Assembly (NCBI GenBank): GCA_039621445.1
Contig: CP154954.1
Location: forward strand, 71,700,150-71,764,149
Direction: 5' to 3'
From: Euglena gracilis
Taxonomy: Eukaryota; Euglenida; Euglenophyceae; Euglenales
Length of the DNA stretch: 64,000 bases
A program made the position numbers and the translations under genes. Under the pieces are notes generated by a model, which was not told where the DNA came from, did not search any database, and saw only the letters and a program-made list of their open reading frames with translations. Positions within the stretch are counted from its first letter, which is position 1; each line of letters opens with the position of its first letter. Shown piece after piece: positions 23,797 to 33,851 of this stretch.

Positions 23797-24212
23797 AAAG
23801 TGGCTGAGAACCTGTCGAGTACCCGTGACGGCTGTTCAACTTGTGTGATAATAGGAAGTTGTCACGGCCAGCAAGAAAATGCTGCAAGTCCATTCAGCTA
23901 TTTTTTATTCTGAGGAAAAATCAGCTGTGAAGTTGGTTGGCAGCCCTGAACTAGTGCCCCAGGGGGAAGGTCACATGTCGGAGTTTTTATGCGTGTTGTG
24001 TGTGGTATGTGTTTGTGCATTCTGTGTGTGGTTTACGTGTCTGTGGGCGTGGGATTGTGTTGTGTTGTGTTGTGTTGTGTTGTGTTGTGTTGTGTTGTGT
24101 TGTGTTGTGTTGTGTTGTGTTGTGTTGTGTTGTGTTGTGTTGTGTTGTGTTGTGTTGTGTTGTGTTGTGTTGTGTTGTGTTGCCAACCTGTCAGGTGATG
24201 ATTTCCCTCGGG
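23797..24212 (+). repeat. R2 element with R3 nested inside (23864-24186)
   Basis: Left part (CCCCCCTGGGAAAGTGGCTGAGAACCTGTC) and right part (CCAACCTGTCAGGTGATGATTTCCCTCGGGG) are two halves of an R2 copy. R3 and its (TTGTG)n array interrupt it at GCCA. Flanks ACTTGGT and ACTTGGG hint at a 7-8 bp duplication. The right half overlaps the start of the next exon and supplies its AG acceptor. Confidence 0.7.
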
Positions 24213-24347
24213 GCACTTGGGCCTGCCCCCGGCAACGGCCCGTATTGTCGGAGGACGTGCGACCGGTATTGTGAGCGGGATGGACTCGATGAGGAGGAAA
24301 TCCAGGAGCTGGATAACGAGGATGACGGTCCCGCTAACGCTGCCGAG
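24195..24347 (+). CDS. Putative thylakoid-lumen cysteine-rich protein, exon b
   Basis: 51 codons, phase 0 to phase 0, between CCTGTCAG and donor GAG|GTAGGT. It encodes LGPAPGNGPYCRRTCDRYC, then an acidic stretch (ERDGLDEEEIQELDNEDDG). The CxxxCxxxC pattern continues the spaced cysteines of exon a, giving six in total so far, consistent with disulphides or metal binding. The first six or seven codons come from the R2 repeat end rather than unique sequence, so the true acceptor, or exonisation of repeat sequence, needs a transcript. Confidence 0.7.
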
Positions 24348-25204
24348 GTAGGTCGCCCCTGTTTTCCTCTGAAGGCACTTTGTTAAATAAAAAAGGTTGC
24401 AAGGATCCCTGGACTTCTCACTGACTTCTTCCCTTGGTGGATCCCCCTAAGAAATGGTTTGATGTTTGGCTCTGGGATGCCAAGAGGAGGAAGTAGGTAA
24501 TTTCTTGCGTATCCAGGCACTGATGGTTTTTGGAAGTTTGTGTCGTATTCTTGCCAAATTTGCCAGACTTTTCAGTGTATTAGGTTTTATTTTTGGCTGT
24601 AATGTATTTTAGGTCGTAAGGATAAAAGTTCCACTTATGGAGACAAAAGTTGTGTCACGTTCATTGAACATGGGTGTTCGTTGGACATGGGGTGTTGCAT
24701 TTTTAATGCAAAATACCGGACAGAATTTTCCCTTCTGGTCCAGAGCCCCTTGGCAGGCAGGGGAAGGGTTGAAGGAGAAGGCCTGAGAGTGGACCATTAA
24801 AGACACCCTTCTTTAAACTCCCGGACCCTTCTTTACCACACTTGGGGACAGAGGTATTTTTAGGACTGGGGGAGGGTCGGCTCCCACCCACTTGATGGGG
24901 GGGGGTTTGAGGGACCTATGCACCCATCCCCAGGGTTCGATTTAAGGGCAGGTGGACCGAGTCGTACAGGAATTGGTCATATTTTCTTAAGCCACGCCAC
25001 ACAGCATTTCTTGCATTTGTTTTGAGTGAAAAGGATTTTTTTTTGAAAAAATGGCCCAAATTCTTTGATAATAAAATGAAGTGGAATTGTTGACTATCAT
25101 TCAGGTCATTTCTCTTTGTCCTCTTCCTTTCTCCCCCTTCTTCCAGCACGGGCCTGTGCAAACACCACCCTCCTGGTTCGCATCATTTTTTTATGGCCAT
25201 ATTC

Positions 25205-25460
25205 TCAAGAAGCTATTTTCTGGTGCATTGGGGGGGGGAACTCCTTGATTTGGTGCATTGGGGGGGGAACTCCTTGATTTGGTGACATATTGTTGATTTT
25301 TGCATCTTGATGCCTTCAAGTTGAACAGACACAAAGAAATGAAGAATTTTTTTTCCAGCTTGAAGGACCCAATTTTTTTTTGGTTCAGGTACCCCTTGTC
25401 TTGTTCCCCCCTGTTCTCCAAACATGCACCACCCCCACCTTTTCCGGTTCTCCGACAGGG
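25205..25460 (+). repeat. R4 dispersed repeat, copy
   Basis: Contains two tandem GGGGGGGAACTCCTTGATTTGGTG units (25228-25280), then GACATATTGTTGATTTTTGCAT as in 11500. It lies inside the intron between exons b and c of the lumen-protein gene. Confidence 0.65.
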
Positions 25461-25527
25461 ATGCCAGGCAGGGCTTGCTTCTGCACTTTCTTTCTTTCTT
25501 TCTTTTTATTTCAACTCGGGGCAGCAC

Positions 25528-25678
25528 CAGACTTTCATTTAGTGTGCCACGGAAAATGTTTTTTTTTCTGCGCCACGTGCGCCGCGGCACCGGAAATTTT
25601 GTGACCGCATGCAACGCGGAAGATTTCTTTTTTTTGCGCCGCAGCAAACTTCGCCGCGGCGCACTAAATGAAAGTCTG
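25528..25678 (+). mobile_element. T1 MITE, copy 2, on a splice acceptor
   Basis: Starts CAGACTTTCATTTAGTG and ends GCACTAAATGAAAGTCTG. Perfect 8-bp duplication GGCAGCAC (25520-25527 and 25679-25686). At 151 bp it is the shortest T1 copy. The left flank is a pyrimidine tract (TTTCTTTCTTTTTATTTCAA) ending in the duplicated GGCAG, so the insertion hit an existing 3' splice site and copied it. Confidence 0.95.
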
Positions 25679-25683
25679 GGCAG

Positions 25684-25821
25684 CACGGGATTGGAACGTT
25701 GGTACAGCGGGACCCTCCGCCTAACGTGCCTTTCATGGAGCTCGAGGAGCAAGCGGTGCTCGGCAAGGTTCTTGACAACGCCTTCGGAGACGTCGGGGAG
25801 GCCGTTTTCCGCCCGCAATAG
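25684..25821 (+). CDS. Putative thylakoid-lumen cysteine-rich protein, last exon
   Basis: 45 codons plus TAG (25819-25821), beginning phase 0 after GGCAG. It encodes GIGTLVQRDPPPNVPFMEL and ends GDVGEAVFRPQ. No cysteine. The phase matches donor GTAGGT at 24348, so exons 23185-23316, 24195-24347 and 25684-25821 form one continuous frame of about 140 codons. The acceptor is the downstream copy of the T1 target duplication, so splicing can still work after the insertion. Function unknown; a plastid lumen role is inferred from exon a. Confidence 0.7.
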   Translation, partial: HGIGTLVQRDPPPNVPFMELEEQAVLGKVLDNAFGDVGEAVFRPQ

Positions 25822-26160
25822 CGATCACGCTGCACCTCCCCCATCCATTCTGACGGGAAGCATTCGTCAGTGCTCCGAATCATTGCTGTGCTCATACTGA
25901 CCCCACTCCTTTACCCTGTTTTGGTATTCTGTACTGCTAATGCATTTTAGGCCTGTGAACGGGTGCCCCCCCCCCCCCCCCAGCTGATGTGCTTCCCAAG
26001 GTATTTTTTTTTGATGCTTAGGTTGTCTGAGAAATTACATTTGCCAAGGCTTGTTTGAAGAAATCAGGAAGCATGGGCAATTTTATTTCATTGTTTGGTT
26101 GAAATTGGTTGCCGACAGATGGAAGGTGCCAATATCAATATCAAGTGGTGGCGGCATGAC

Positions 26161-26700
26161 ACAACACTACACAACATCCACACAACACAGCACAGCACAG
26201 CACAGCACAGCACAGCACAGCACAGCACAGCACAGCACAGCACAGCACAGCACAGCACAGCACAGCACAGCACAGCACAGCACAGCACAGCACAGCACAG
26301 CACAGCACAGCACAGCACAGCACAGCACAGCACAGCACAGCACAGCACAGCACAGCACAGCACAGCACAGCACAGCACAGCACAGCACAGCACCACACAC
26401 CACACCACACCACACCGCACCGCACCACACCACAACACAACACAACACAACACAACACAACACAACACAACACAACACAACACAACACAACACACCACAA
26501 CACAACACAACATAACACAACACAACACAACACAACACAACACAACACCACACAACACAGCACAGCACAGCACGGCACCACACAGCACAGCACAGCACAG
26601 CACAGCACAGCACAACACAGCACAACATAACACAACTCAACTGAACTCAACACAACACAACATAACATCCACACGACACACCCCTCACAACCACACACAC
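26161..26700. repeat. (CACAG)n then (AACAC)n pentanucleotide array
   Basis: About 200 bases of pure CACAG (26186-26391), a CACAC transition, then AACAC units to about 26680 with a few GCACA interruptions. Reads open in several frames on both strands with no meaning as protein. The strand asymmetry (no G on one segment) makes it a candidate for unusual structure. Confidence 0.97.
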
Positions 26701-27479
26701 ATCGCACACACATACGCTCAGAGAATGCACAAACATATGCCACACACCACGCAGGAAACCTCCGACAGGTGAAACCCCCCTGTGTGATTTACTCTATTGC
26801 TTTAAGGTGATGGCAACTGGTGGAAGAAATGGATACATGGATGGTAGAAAAATTGATACATACATAGTCCACTAATTTTGTTCCCCTTCTGGGCAAAAAT
26901 GTCTACCACTGCTCTGGGAAATTGTGTTTGGGCTGTCAGGAAAGTGATGAAGATAAGATCCGCCCTGCTACTCTGGGAAGTAATCTGACTGTTCAAATCG
27001 GTGTGTTACGAAGTTTTCGCCTGGGCTTACACCCGTGGCCCAGGCTTCTTTCAAAGGAAATATTTCTGGAAAATATGCCACAAGGAAGATAAAAGTACGA
27101 TGGACAAAAAATTATGGAAAATATTTTGGGATTTTTTTTACGGATTTTTTTTTTAAAAAGACTTGATATTCAACTGCTCCTTAGCTCTTGTTAAGCAGTT
27201 TTGCCCGTCCTTTTTATTCAGGCGATCTTTTCTCAAAATAACACCAAGAGTCAATACTTGCCAACATTATCATTTTTGGAGCAATTTTGGACCATTTTTC
27301 AGCCTTTTTTTAGTCAAATTTGGCTGATGCTTCACAGAAGAGGGTGCAAGAAACCGACACCAGTTGAAAAAATACGGTGTAAATAATTATGGTGAAATTT
27401 GGTTATTTCACCAAAACTTTGGTCTGGTTTAACTTTTGTTCTCCCTGTATTTCATCAAAACCGAAGGTTGATTTGGCGA
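26701..27479. other. No gene recognised
   Basis: AT-rich spacer with no recognised exon, repeat family or transposon end. Confidence 0.5.
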
Positions 27480-28316
27480 GAAATTATTGATACATATAAA
27501 TGCTTTCAAATTTAAAAGTTGCCCCCCAAAATGGAAGGATATTTTATTTTGCCACTGTATTTTCAAGTCCTTAAAAAAAAACCTCACCCTTGTGTGCTTG
27601 TTGATAGCATGGCAAAATAAGCACCCCCCGTCGATATTTTTCAGTGCTTGGAAGAGGTGCCTTCCCCTTCTTTTGTCTAAGCACATACCTTGTTTGACCA
27701 TCCCCCTATCTTTACCCATCTTTTTAAGATCATCTTTCCAGGGAACCTCTTTCTCGTACGTCCACTGCAATCTTTTTTGAAAAGAATGTTGGTTGTATTA
27801 ATTTTGAGAATAGAGCAGGGATTAGCTCAGTTTCGTGCCACGAAAAATCACGAAAAATCATGAATGAGCACGAAAATCGACCATCCCTGGAAATCACGAA
27901 AAACCACGAAAATCACGAAAATCACGAATAAAATTTTTCGAAACCTTAGAACCTTTTGCTGTGTCACATAAAAATTCAGCTATTTTAGCTATTCTTATTT
28001 CTTTGCAGATAAGGCATCTTCTGACAATGATGGTTCTGTGCAAGTGGTGAATGTTCCTGCAAGTCAAGGAAAGCAACAAAAAGTGGAAACGTGGGGGACA
28101 AATGACTCCTCAGAAGAGGGCAAGTCAATACCCTGCAAAGAAATATGGGTTGCAACCGATGAGTGGACCGACAGCCAAGGCTACGGCCAGGGATCTTTGG
28201 GCAATTTTTTTCAAGTCTTTTACAGCAGAGGTGCCTTCCCCTTCTTTTGTCTAAGCACATACCTTGTTTGACCATCCCCCTATCTTTACCCATCGTTTTA
28301 AGATCATCTTTCCAGA
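27480..28316 (+). repeat. R4 copies and a CACGAAAATCA array
   Basis: R4 occupies 27480-27780. A segment of about 88 bases (27653-27742: TGCCTTCCCCTTCTTTTGTC... to TTTCCAG) is repeated almost exactly at 28229-28316. Between them, 27833-27930 is an imperfect array of AATCACGAA with a fragment repeated at 28339-28371. The segments flank the exon candidate at 28009. Confidence 0.75.
28009..28200 (+). CDS. Exon candidate of unknown function
   Basis: A near-ideal acceptor (TTCTTATTTCTTTGCAG) precedes a frame reading DKASSDNDGSVQVVNVPASQ and continuing hydrophilic (ETWGTNDSSEEGKS, CKEIWVATDEW). A second frame is basic (KKWKRGGQMTPQKRASQ), so the reading frame is uncertain. Composition is less GC-rich than the confirmed exons. 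It may be a decayed transposase fragment instead. Confidence 0.3.
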
Positions 28317-28819
28317 ATCCTCAGAACCGGGCGATTGTTTCGTGCCACGAAAAATCACGAAAAACCACGGGGGCTTCCGCACGAGACCGAGGGAATCTCT
28401 GAATACAGGTTAATTAATTGGATTTCTCTTGCTGAAAAATTGTGCAAAAAACGGCAAAAGTGGTATTGCTGAGATTGCCATTATGGCTGAGAATGCCAAA
28501 AATGGTGAAAAAACGGCTGATAGCACCCCCCCCCCCCCAAATCGGTAAAAAACCCCAAGGTGGCTATACTTGACGTGAATTTCTAAAATGGCCAGATGTT
28601 GTACAATTTTCTGACGAACGGCCAAAAGTTGCCTCCTGGGTCCTCTCCCCCTTATCCAAGGACCCCCTTGTTCGGAGACCAACATCAGTGTTCGTTGGAC
28701 AAGGGGGTGAGGTACATTTTTTATGTGATACTTCTTGAGAATTTTGGTGATGCGGAAACTTCCGAAGCTTGTTTTGTTTTTGTTTCTCCATCCAAATGTT
28801 TTCAAGGTGAACAGTGGAC

Positions 28820-29264
28820 CATGCAATCGCTTAGTCACTGGCCGACCCCCTCCCCCACCCCCCCCCCCCGGGGTGGGGGACTGGGGTTTTCGGAGTGACT
28901 GAATTGTTTTGTGCCAGGCCCCCCCCCCCCCCGGGGGGGGGGGGCGGCAAAAAACCACCCCCCTGGGGGGGGGCAAAAACCCACCCGGGGGGGGGCGGGG
29001 GCGGCAAAAAGCCACCCGGGGGGGGGGGGGGGGCTAAAAAACCACCGAAGTGACCCGGCGCCGAAGGCGCCGGAAAAATTTTTGGCCTTTTTTCCATGTT
29101 TTTGGTCAGATTTCCTTTGGATTCCAGAGTGGCTGACCCCCCCGGGGGGGGTAGTGACTGATTGGTTTCCCCCAAAAAAGTGATTGACCGGGTTTTCGAA
29201 GTTTTTCGAAGGGTGGAGTGACCCCCCCCCCCTCCCCTCCCTGGGAGTCGGTAAAAATTGTATG
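28820..29264 (+). mobile_element. T3 MITE, copy 1, inserted in R4
   Basis: Begins CATGCAATCGCTTAG and ends TAAAAATTGTATG, imperfect inverted repeats. Perfect 8-bp duplication CAGTGGAC (28812-28819 and 29265-29272), which falls in the R4 phrase TTCAACAGTGGACC. The interior has GTGACTGA, GGCGCCGAAGGCGCC and repeated C/G blocks. No coding capacity. Confidence 0.92.
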
Positions 29265-29800
29265 CAGTGGACCCAAAAAAAAATAAAAAAAATTGAATTT
29301 CCGGCAAATCTCCTGCTTTTTTTGTCACGAAGGTTGCTCCCCTTTTCCACACCCCTTGGTTCTTGCTCATATTTTTCGATGCTTGGACAAAGGGGGAAAT
29401 GCTGTTCATTCACAGAATTTCATTGAACTTTAGAATGCCACTGCCCCCCCCCCCTCGCAAGAGTTGGATGCCAACGTTGCCCTCTCTTTTGCAGGCATTC
29501 TCTTTTCCTCTTTGGTGAATGGTCTTAATCAACTGTTTTGGCTTCTTTTCAACCTTGAGCATGCGAGGTTCTTTACAGTTTGTCTCAGATCTTGCCCGCC
29601 CATTGTTTGAGACACATCCACCCTACGTCGAACAACCACCATTTGGTCGTTGACTGTTGGTTGGGGTTCGGGCATATGTCCCGGTCGTTGGCCGCAGCTC
29701 AACGGTTGAAAGGAAGGGAGATACAGCAAGTGAAACAAAATAAAATCTCAAGCGTTGACAGACATAAACACAACCAGCAGAGCAGGAGAAGGTTGGGAAG

Positions 29801-30627
29801 CAAGGTTTTTTTTTTTAGCCTTGGACCCCCAGGGGGGGATAGGGTGGGTGGGTCCGGCCAAGCCCCCCCCCCCCCGGGGGGGGGTCCCCCCAAGGGGGGT
29901 GGGATACTTTTCGGCGCCGAAAATTTTTGAAAAGGTGCTTTTGTTTTTTAGCATTTTTTTTCGCGATTTTTGGCCTTTTCGGGTAAAAGTGGGGTGGGTC
30001 CCCCGGGACCAGGCAAGAACAGCCACCGGATCCCACCGGATCCCACCGGATCCCACCGGAGGTTTTTTTACATGCACATATTTTTTTCTGGATTTATGGC
30101 CCTAAACCTCCTTCCCCCGCGACTCCCCGGAGTGGGCAATTTTTTTTTGGTCGGTCAAATTGAAAATGCTTCCAATTTTGGGTGACGTCAATGAAGGTTT
30201 ATGGGGACAGTTGAGCCACAGCCCCCCCCCCCCCCCCGTGTCCCCCCCGTGTCTCCCCCCTGCATCCCCCCCGTGTCCCGAACCACCTCCAAAGTCTCAT
30301 GCTACAAAGATGTGCAAGTAAACAGAGCCAAAAGTGACTCATGTGGGACAAAAAAAGAGGCCAAGGCCCTGACCCTGGGGGCCATGCATGTGGTTATGTG
30401 GTGCATGATGCAAAAAGGATAGCCGGTCCAAACCACCTTGTTGCATGTGTTTTTTCCCCCAGTCCCCCACCCCAAGGCAACCCACCGGAACCCCACCAGA
30501 TCCCACCGGAGACCAAAGACCGGGGATGACTGTCCTTGTCTGCCCGCCTCCCCTCTGGGGCGGACCCCCCCCAGGGGGTGGGTGGTTGAGGACCCCCCTC
30601 CCCCCCAGTCTTAAAATAAAACCCCTG
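29801..30627 (+). mobile_element. T2 MITE (hAT-like), expanded copy
   Basis: Starts CAAGGTTTTTTTTTTAGCC and ends TTAAAATAAAACCCCTG. Perfect 8-bp duplication TTGGGAAG (29793-29800 and 30628-30635). The element is about 830 bp, against about 225-290 for the other copies, because of internal additions. These include a 10-bp tandem repeat (CACCGGATCC, 30022-30060) and a run of CCCCCCGTGTC units near 30230-30280. Frames inside are not genes. Confidence 0.9.
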
Positions 30628-31861
30628 TTGGGAAGACATTGCTACATGTCAACAGCAATATAACAGCAATGGAGCGGTGCGGACGTGGCTGTGCGTGTGC
30701 TGTCTTTGTGTGTGCGTGTGAAAGTGCTTTTTGCACATGTTCCACACCAACCTAGGTTTGTAACATAGGCACAAAACAAGAACTCTTGAAAAAGAAGCCA
30801 CGCATTGAGTATTCTGCGGCGTTCAGCAATGGTGTCTCACGTCATATCGCACGCACTGGTGTGATGACTCACGTGACCTCCCAGCTCAGCCGACACCCAA
30901 CAAATGTCTCATTTTGTGTTCTTTGCTGAATTTTGGGAGAATGCCATACGCCTAAGGAATTGTCAGAGTCCCGCTTGGGGAACTGCCAGCGTGCCTCTTG
31001 AGTGAAAAAAAGCTGTGTCTCGAAAGGAACTCGTGAAACTATCAGGTGCCTGCTGGGGAAACAGCCAGGGCTCCAACAGGGGGGATCATCAGCATTACTT
31101 TGCAGTTTCTTTGGATTGCTTTTCTTGGGTTTCTCGATTTTCGGCAAATTTATGGGTTTTTTTGCTTTCCCCCCACTTGTTGGAATTTCATTTTTTGTCA
31201 AACCGCCTTCCAATATGCAAGGTTAACCAGGAGAATACTAACCTCTTTTGGGCAGTCACAGAACTTTCAGCTCAAACAAGGCAATTTGCAGGCCCCAGGC
31301 TTCTTTTAAAGGCACCCCCCCCCCAGGCTTGTGCTTAGTCGGGTGCCCACCCCACGGGGGGAGTGCTAGGGGCAGGCACCCTATAGCACCCATCCGACCC
31401 CCCCGGGGGGGGTAGGGTTTTTGGGGATGCCTGCCCATAGCCCCCCTATTTTTGTCTCTATTTATTACTATTTTTGACTCCCCCAAAGGGGTTGTGCTTT
31501 GGGGTGGGTAGTACTATGGTGCCTGGGGCCCGAAGGTGGCCACTTTCAAGGGAAAATTGGCTCGGTCGGGGCACCGGGATCCAACACCGACCTCCCCGTG
31601 CGGAGGGTGTGCACCCCATAGTAAAGGCACCCCCCCCCCCCGGGGCTGGCCTGCCAGGCCCAAAACGTCCCCTCCGGCTCTTCGTTTCCAGTCCGGTCCA
31701 ACCCCCTTGCGCCATGGTGCTTCCAACGGTTTGCATCCAGCAGGATTGAGCACAAAAAATTCATCGAAAGTGGAAGACAAACGGAGAAGTTCAACAAAAA
31801 TAACATTATTGGGTCATACTCGCAGGGGGGGGTCAATTTTCAAATTCCCCAAACTCCTGAG
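30628..31861. other. No gene; dispersed repeats
   Basis: 31322-31440 is the inverted counterpart of 17930-18060, and 31540-31640 carries the TTTCAAGGGAAAATTGGC module. A CAGGCTTCTTTTAAAGG end-like motif at 31296 resembles T-family ends, but its partner was not located. Confidence 0.5.
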
Positions 31862-31974
31862 CAGGGAGTTTCTTAAGCCGGAGGATACCCTACCCCCCCC
31901 GGGGGGGGGTCCAGCCCGCCAGCAGCTCAAATCCAGCCAGCAGCCGGGGGGGGGGGTCCTAAAGAAGTTCCCTA
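31862..31974 (+). mobile_element. Short T-like MITE
   Basis: Begins CAGGGAGTTTCTTAAGC and ends CCTAAAGAAGTTCCCTA. Flanks CTCCTGAG (31854-31861) and CTTCTGAG (31975-31982) match 7 of 8. At 113 bp it is a deletion-sized relative of the T2/T4 type, with GCCAGCAGC repeats inside. Confidence 0.7.
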
Positions 31975-32935
31975 CTTCTGAGGGATTTTTTTTATTTCTG
32001 GCTTTTACATGTTTCCTGAAAAGTGACCTGCAGGATCTTGCTTTTGGGTGGGAGGGAGGAGGAGATTTCGGGCTGGCTGAGCCACCCCACCAGGCCATGG
32101 GCCGGCCTGCTAGAGCCGCTGATCCACTCCACCCTCGGCCAGGGCTGCGCGGGAACCCCCAATGGGCTGGTGGGGGGGGGGGTGGCAGCCTGGATTTTAA
32201 GGCGAGGCCGACTCAGGGGGTTGTGCGCATGGCCAAAAGTGCCTGAGCACTCGGCCCAGGTACTTCCGGCGAAGACGCTGGAAGCCCCAAACGCCCTTTT
32301 TGACATTTTGGGCTCTTTTTGACCCGCGACCAGAGGGTTCCGTCCCCCCTCCCCTGTTGGACATCCCTTGGGGCTGGGGGGGAGTGGGTTTGGGGGGTCT
32401 GGACAGCTGCCGGGCTGGTTGGCTGCCGATTGGTACCCCCCCCCAGCCCAATGAACACGAATAACAACCTTGATGGTCGGACTTCATTGAGCATGGGTTG
32501 TATTTGTATTTGTATTGCTACAGAATGTGATTAACAAGATGGTCCGGACACCGCCTGACTACTGTTCATTGGGCCAGGGGACTCATTAGACACAAGGGGG
32601 GTACCGAAAAAAGCCCAAATCCAGCTGGGTTTGAGGCAAATTTTGAGGTGAAAAAAAAACAAAAACCTTTGAAGCAAGCCCAAATTTTTGGTGATCGAAC
32701 ACCCTCCACCCATCTGGAGTGCCTGGGTGGGCAGGCACCCCCTGGAGCGGGAGGGGTTCAGTGCTTCAAAATGAGCTTTTTGCTGACCAAAAAAATGCAA
32801 ATTTGCCGGAAAAAATACAAAAAAAATGAAAATTTTGCCAAAATCGAAAAAAAAGCATTAAAACACACACAAAAAAAAAACGTGGTTTCCGTCCCGCCCA
32901 GCATCGGACACCAGCCCGCCGCAGGGTTCCCGCAG
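31975..32935. other. No confirmed gene
   Basis: GC-rich patches at 32080-32300 read open on both strands, without a recognised domain. The last part before the HRD1 exon is A-rich (AAAAATGCAAATTTGCCGGA). Confidence 0.4.
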
Positions 32936-33098
32936 CTCCGAACAAATAAATACCCGTCTCCCCCAACGAGCCTTCCCGCCCGGCGCTGCCCGCGGCTGCT
33001 TCGCGCTGTTCCACGCCCTCGTCGCCCTCGTGCTGCTGGTGGGCGTCGGGCTGCAGCAAGCGCTGCTCGGCGACGTGAAGGACGGCGAGCGGGACCGC
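32936..33098 (+). CDS. HRD1: HRD1/SYVN1-like E3 ligase, N-terminal membrane exon
   Basis: Between TTCCCGCAG and donor CGC|GTGACC. The frame reads GCFALFHALVALVLLVGVGL, then QQALLGDVKDGERDR. It aligns in register with the second membrane helix and following loop of HRD1 proteins, which have a hydrophobic helix followed by an FxGxLRxAExE motif (here LLGDVKDGERD). HRD1 sits in the ER membrane and ubiquitinates misfolded proteins in ER-associated degradation. The start codon and first helix were not found, so one or more upstream exons are missing. The assignment relies on the RING and linker exons downstream on the same strand. Confidence 0.6.
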
Positions 33099-33227
33099 GT
33101 GACCCACGCGGCGGCCCGCCCGCGGTTGTCAGGAGCGACCCGCCCTTCCTGCCCCCCTGCCCCTCGCCCCCTTGGCACCTCCCTCCCCCCCCCCCCCCCC
33201 CCCCCCCCCGGCCGCTTGGCCCCCCTC

Positions 33228-33851
33228 CAGTCTTCTTTTCAGAAGGCCCCCCCCCCCAGGGGGCGCGGCCAGGGTTGGGGGGGCGTGGGTGGGTGGGTCC
33301 GGTGCAGACAATTGCTTAAGCACTGTCCCACCCCCCCCCCCCCCCCGGGGGGGCGGGTGACTGGTTTTTTCAAAGTGACTGACTGGTTTTGGGCCCGGAC
33401 CCCTCCCCCCCCCCCCCCCCGGGGGGGGTCGGCCAGGAGTGGGCAAAAGTGGCTTGAGTGACCCCGGCGCCGAAGGCGCCGGAAAATTTTTTTGGCCTAA
33501 ATGGCCTAAAGTGACTGGAAAGTGGCCGTTTTTCTGAGTGGCCGACCCCCCCCCCCCCCGGGGGGGTAGTGACGGGCTGGTTTTTTGAAAATGAGTGACT
33601 GACTGGTTTTTAAAAAAGTGGAGTGACCCCCCCCCCCCCCCCGGGGGTCGGTAAGCAATTGTATGGTCCGGTGCTGGACGCCTGGGGGGGGGGGTGCAGG
33701 CCTGGGTATGGGTGTCGGCGCAAAGCGTCGGAAATTTTTTGGGGAATGGCTTAGACGGCCCGAATTTTGGGGTTCCCCCTTGGGGGGGGGGGTCCTGCGC
33801 TGGGCTGGGTGGGTGGGGGGGAACCCCTTGGGGGTCTTAAAAAGAAGCCTG
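33228..33851 (+). mobile_element. T2-related element carrying a nested T3
   Basis: Starts CAGTCTTCTTTTCAGAAGG and ends CTTAAAAAGAAGCCTG. Flanks CCCCCCTC and CCCCCCTT agree 7 of 8 but are low-complexity, so the duplication is weak support. Sequence either side of the nested element (GTGGGTGGGTCCGG... and GGCGCAAAGCGTCGG) matches T2-type interior. It lies in an HRD1 intron. Confidence 0.55.
33305..33665 (+). mobile_element. T3 MITE, copy 2
   Basis: Begins CAGACAATTGCTTA and ends TAAGCAATTGTATG, good inverted repeats. Perfect 8-bp duplication GTCCGGTG (33297-33304 and 33666-33673). The interior is shared with 28820-29264: GTGACTGACTGG, GGCGCCGAAGGCGCCGG and alternating C/G runs. It is nested in an older T2-like element. 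Confidence 0.93.

Noticed and set aside
26051-26772. Open frames of up to 225 codons in both orientations
   Set aside because: They are the CACAG and AACAC pentanucleotide arrays read as protein.
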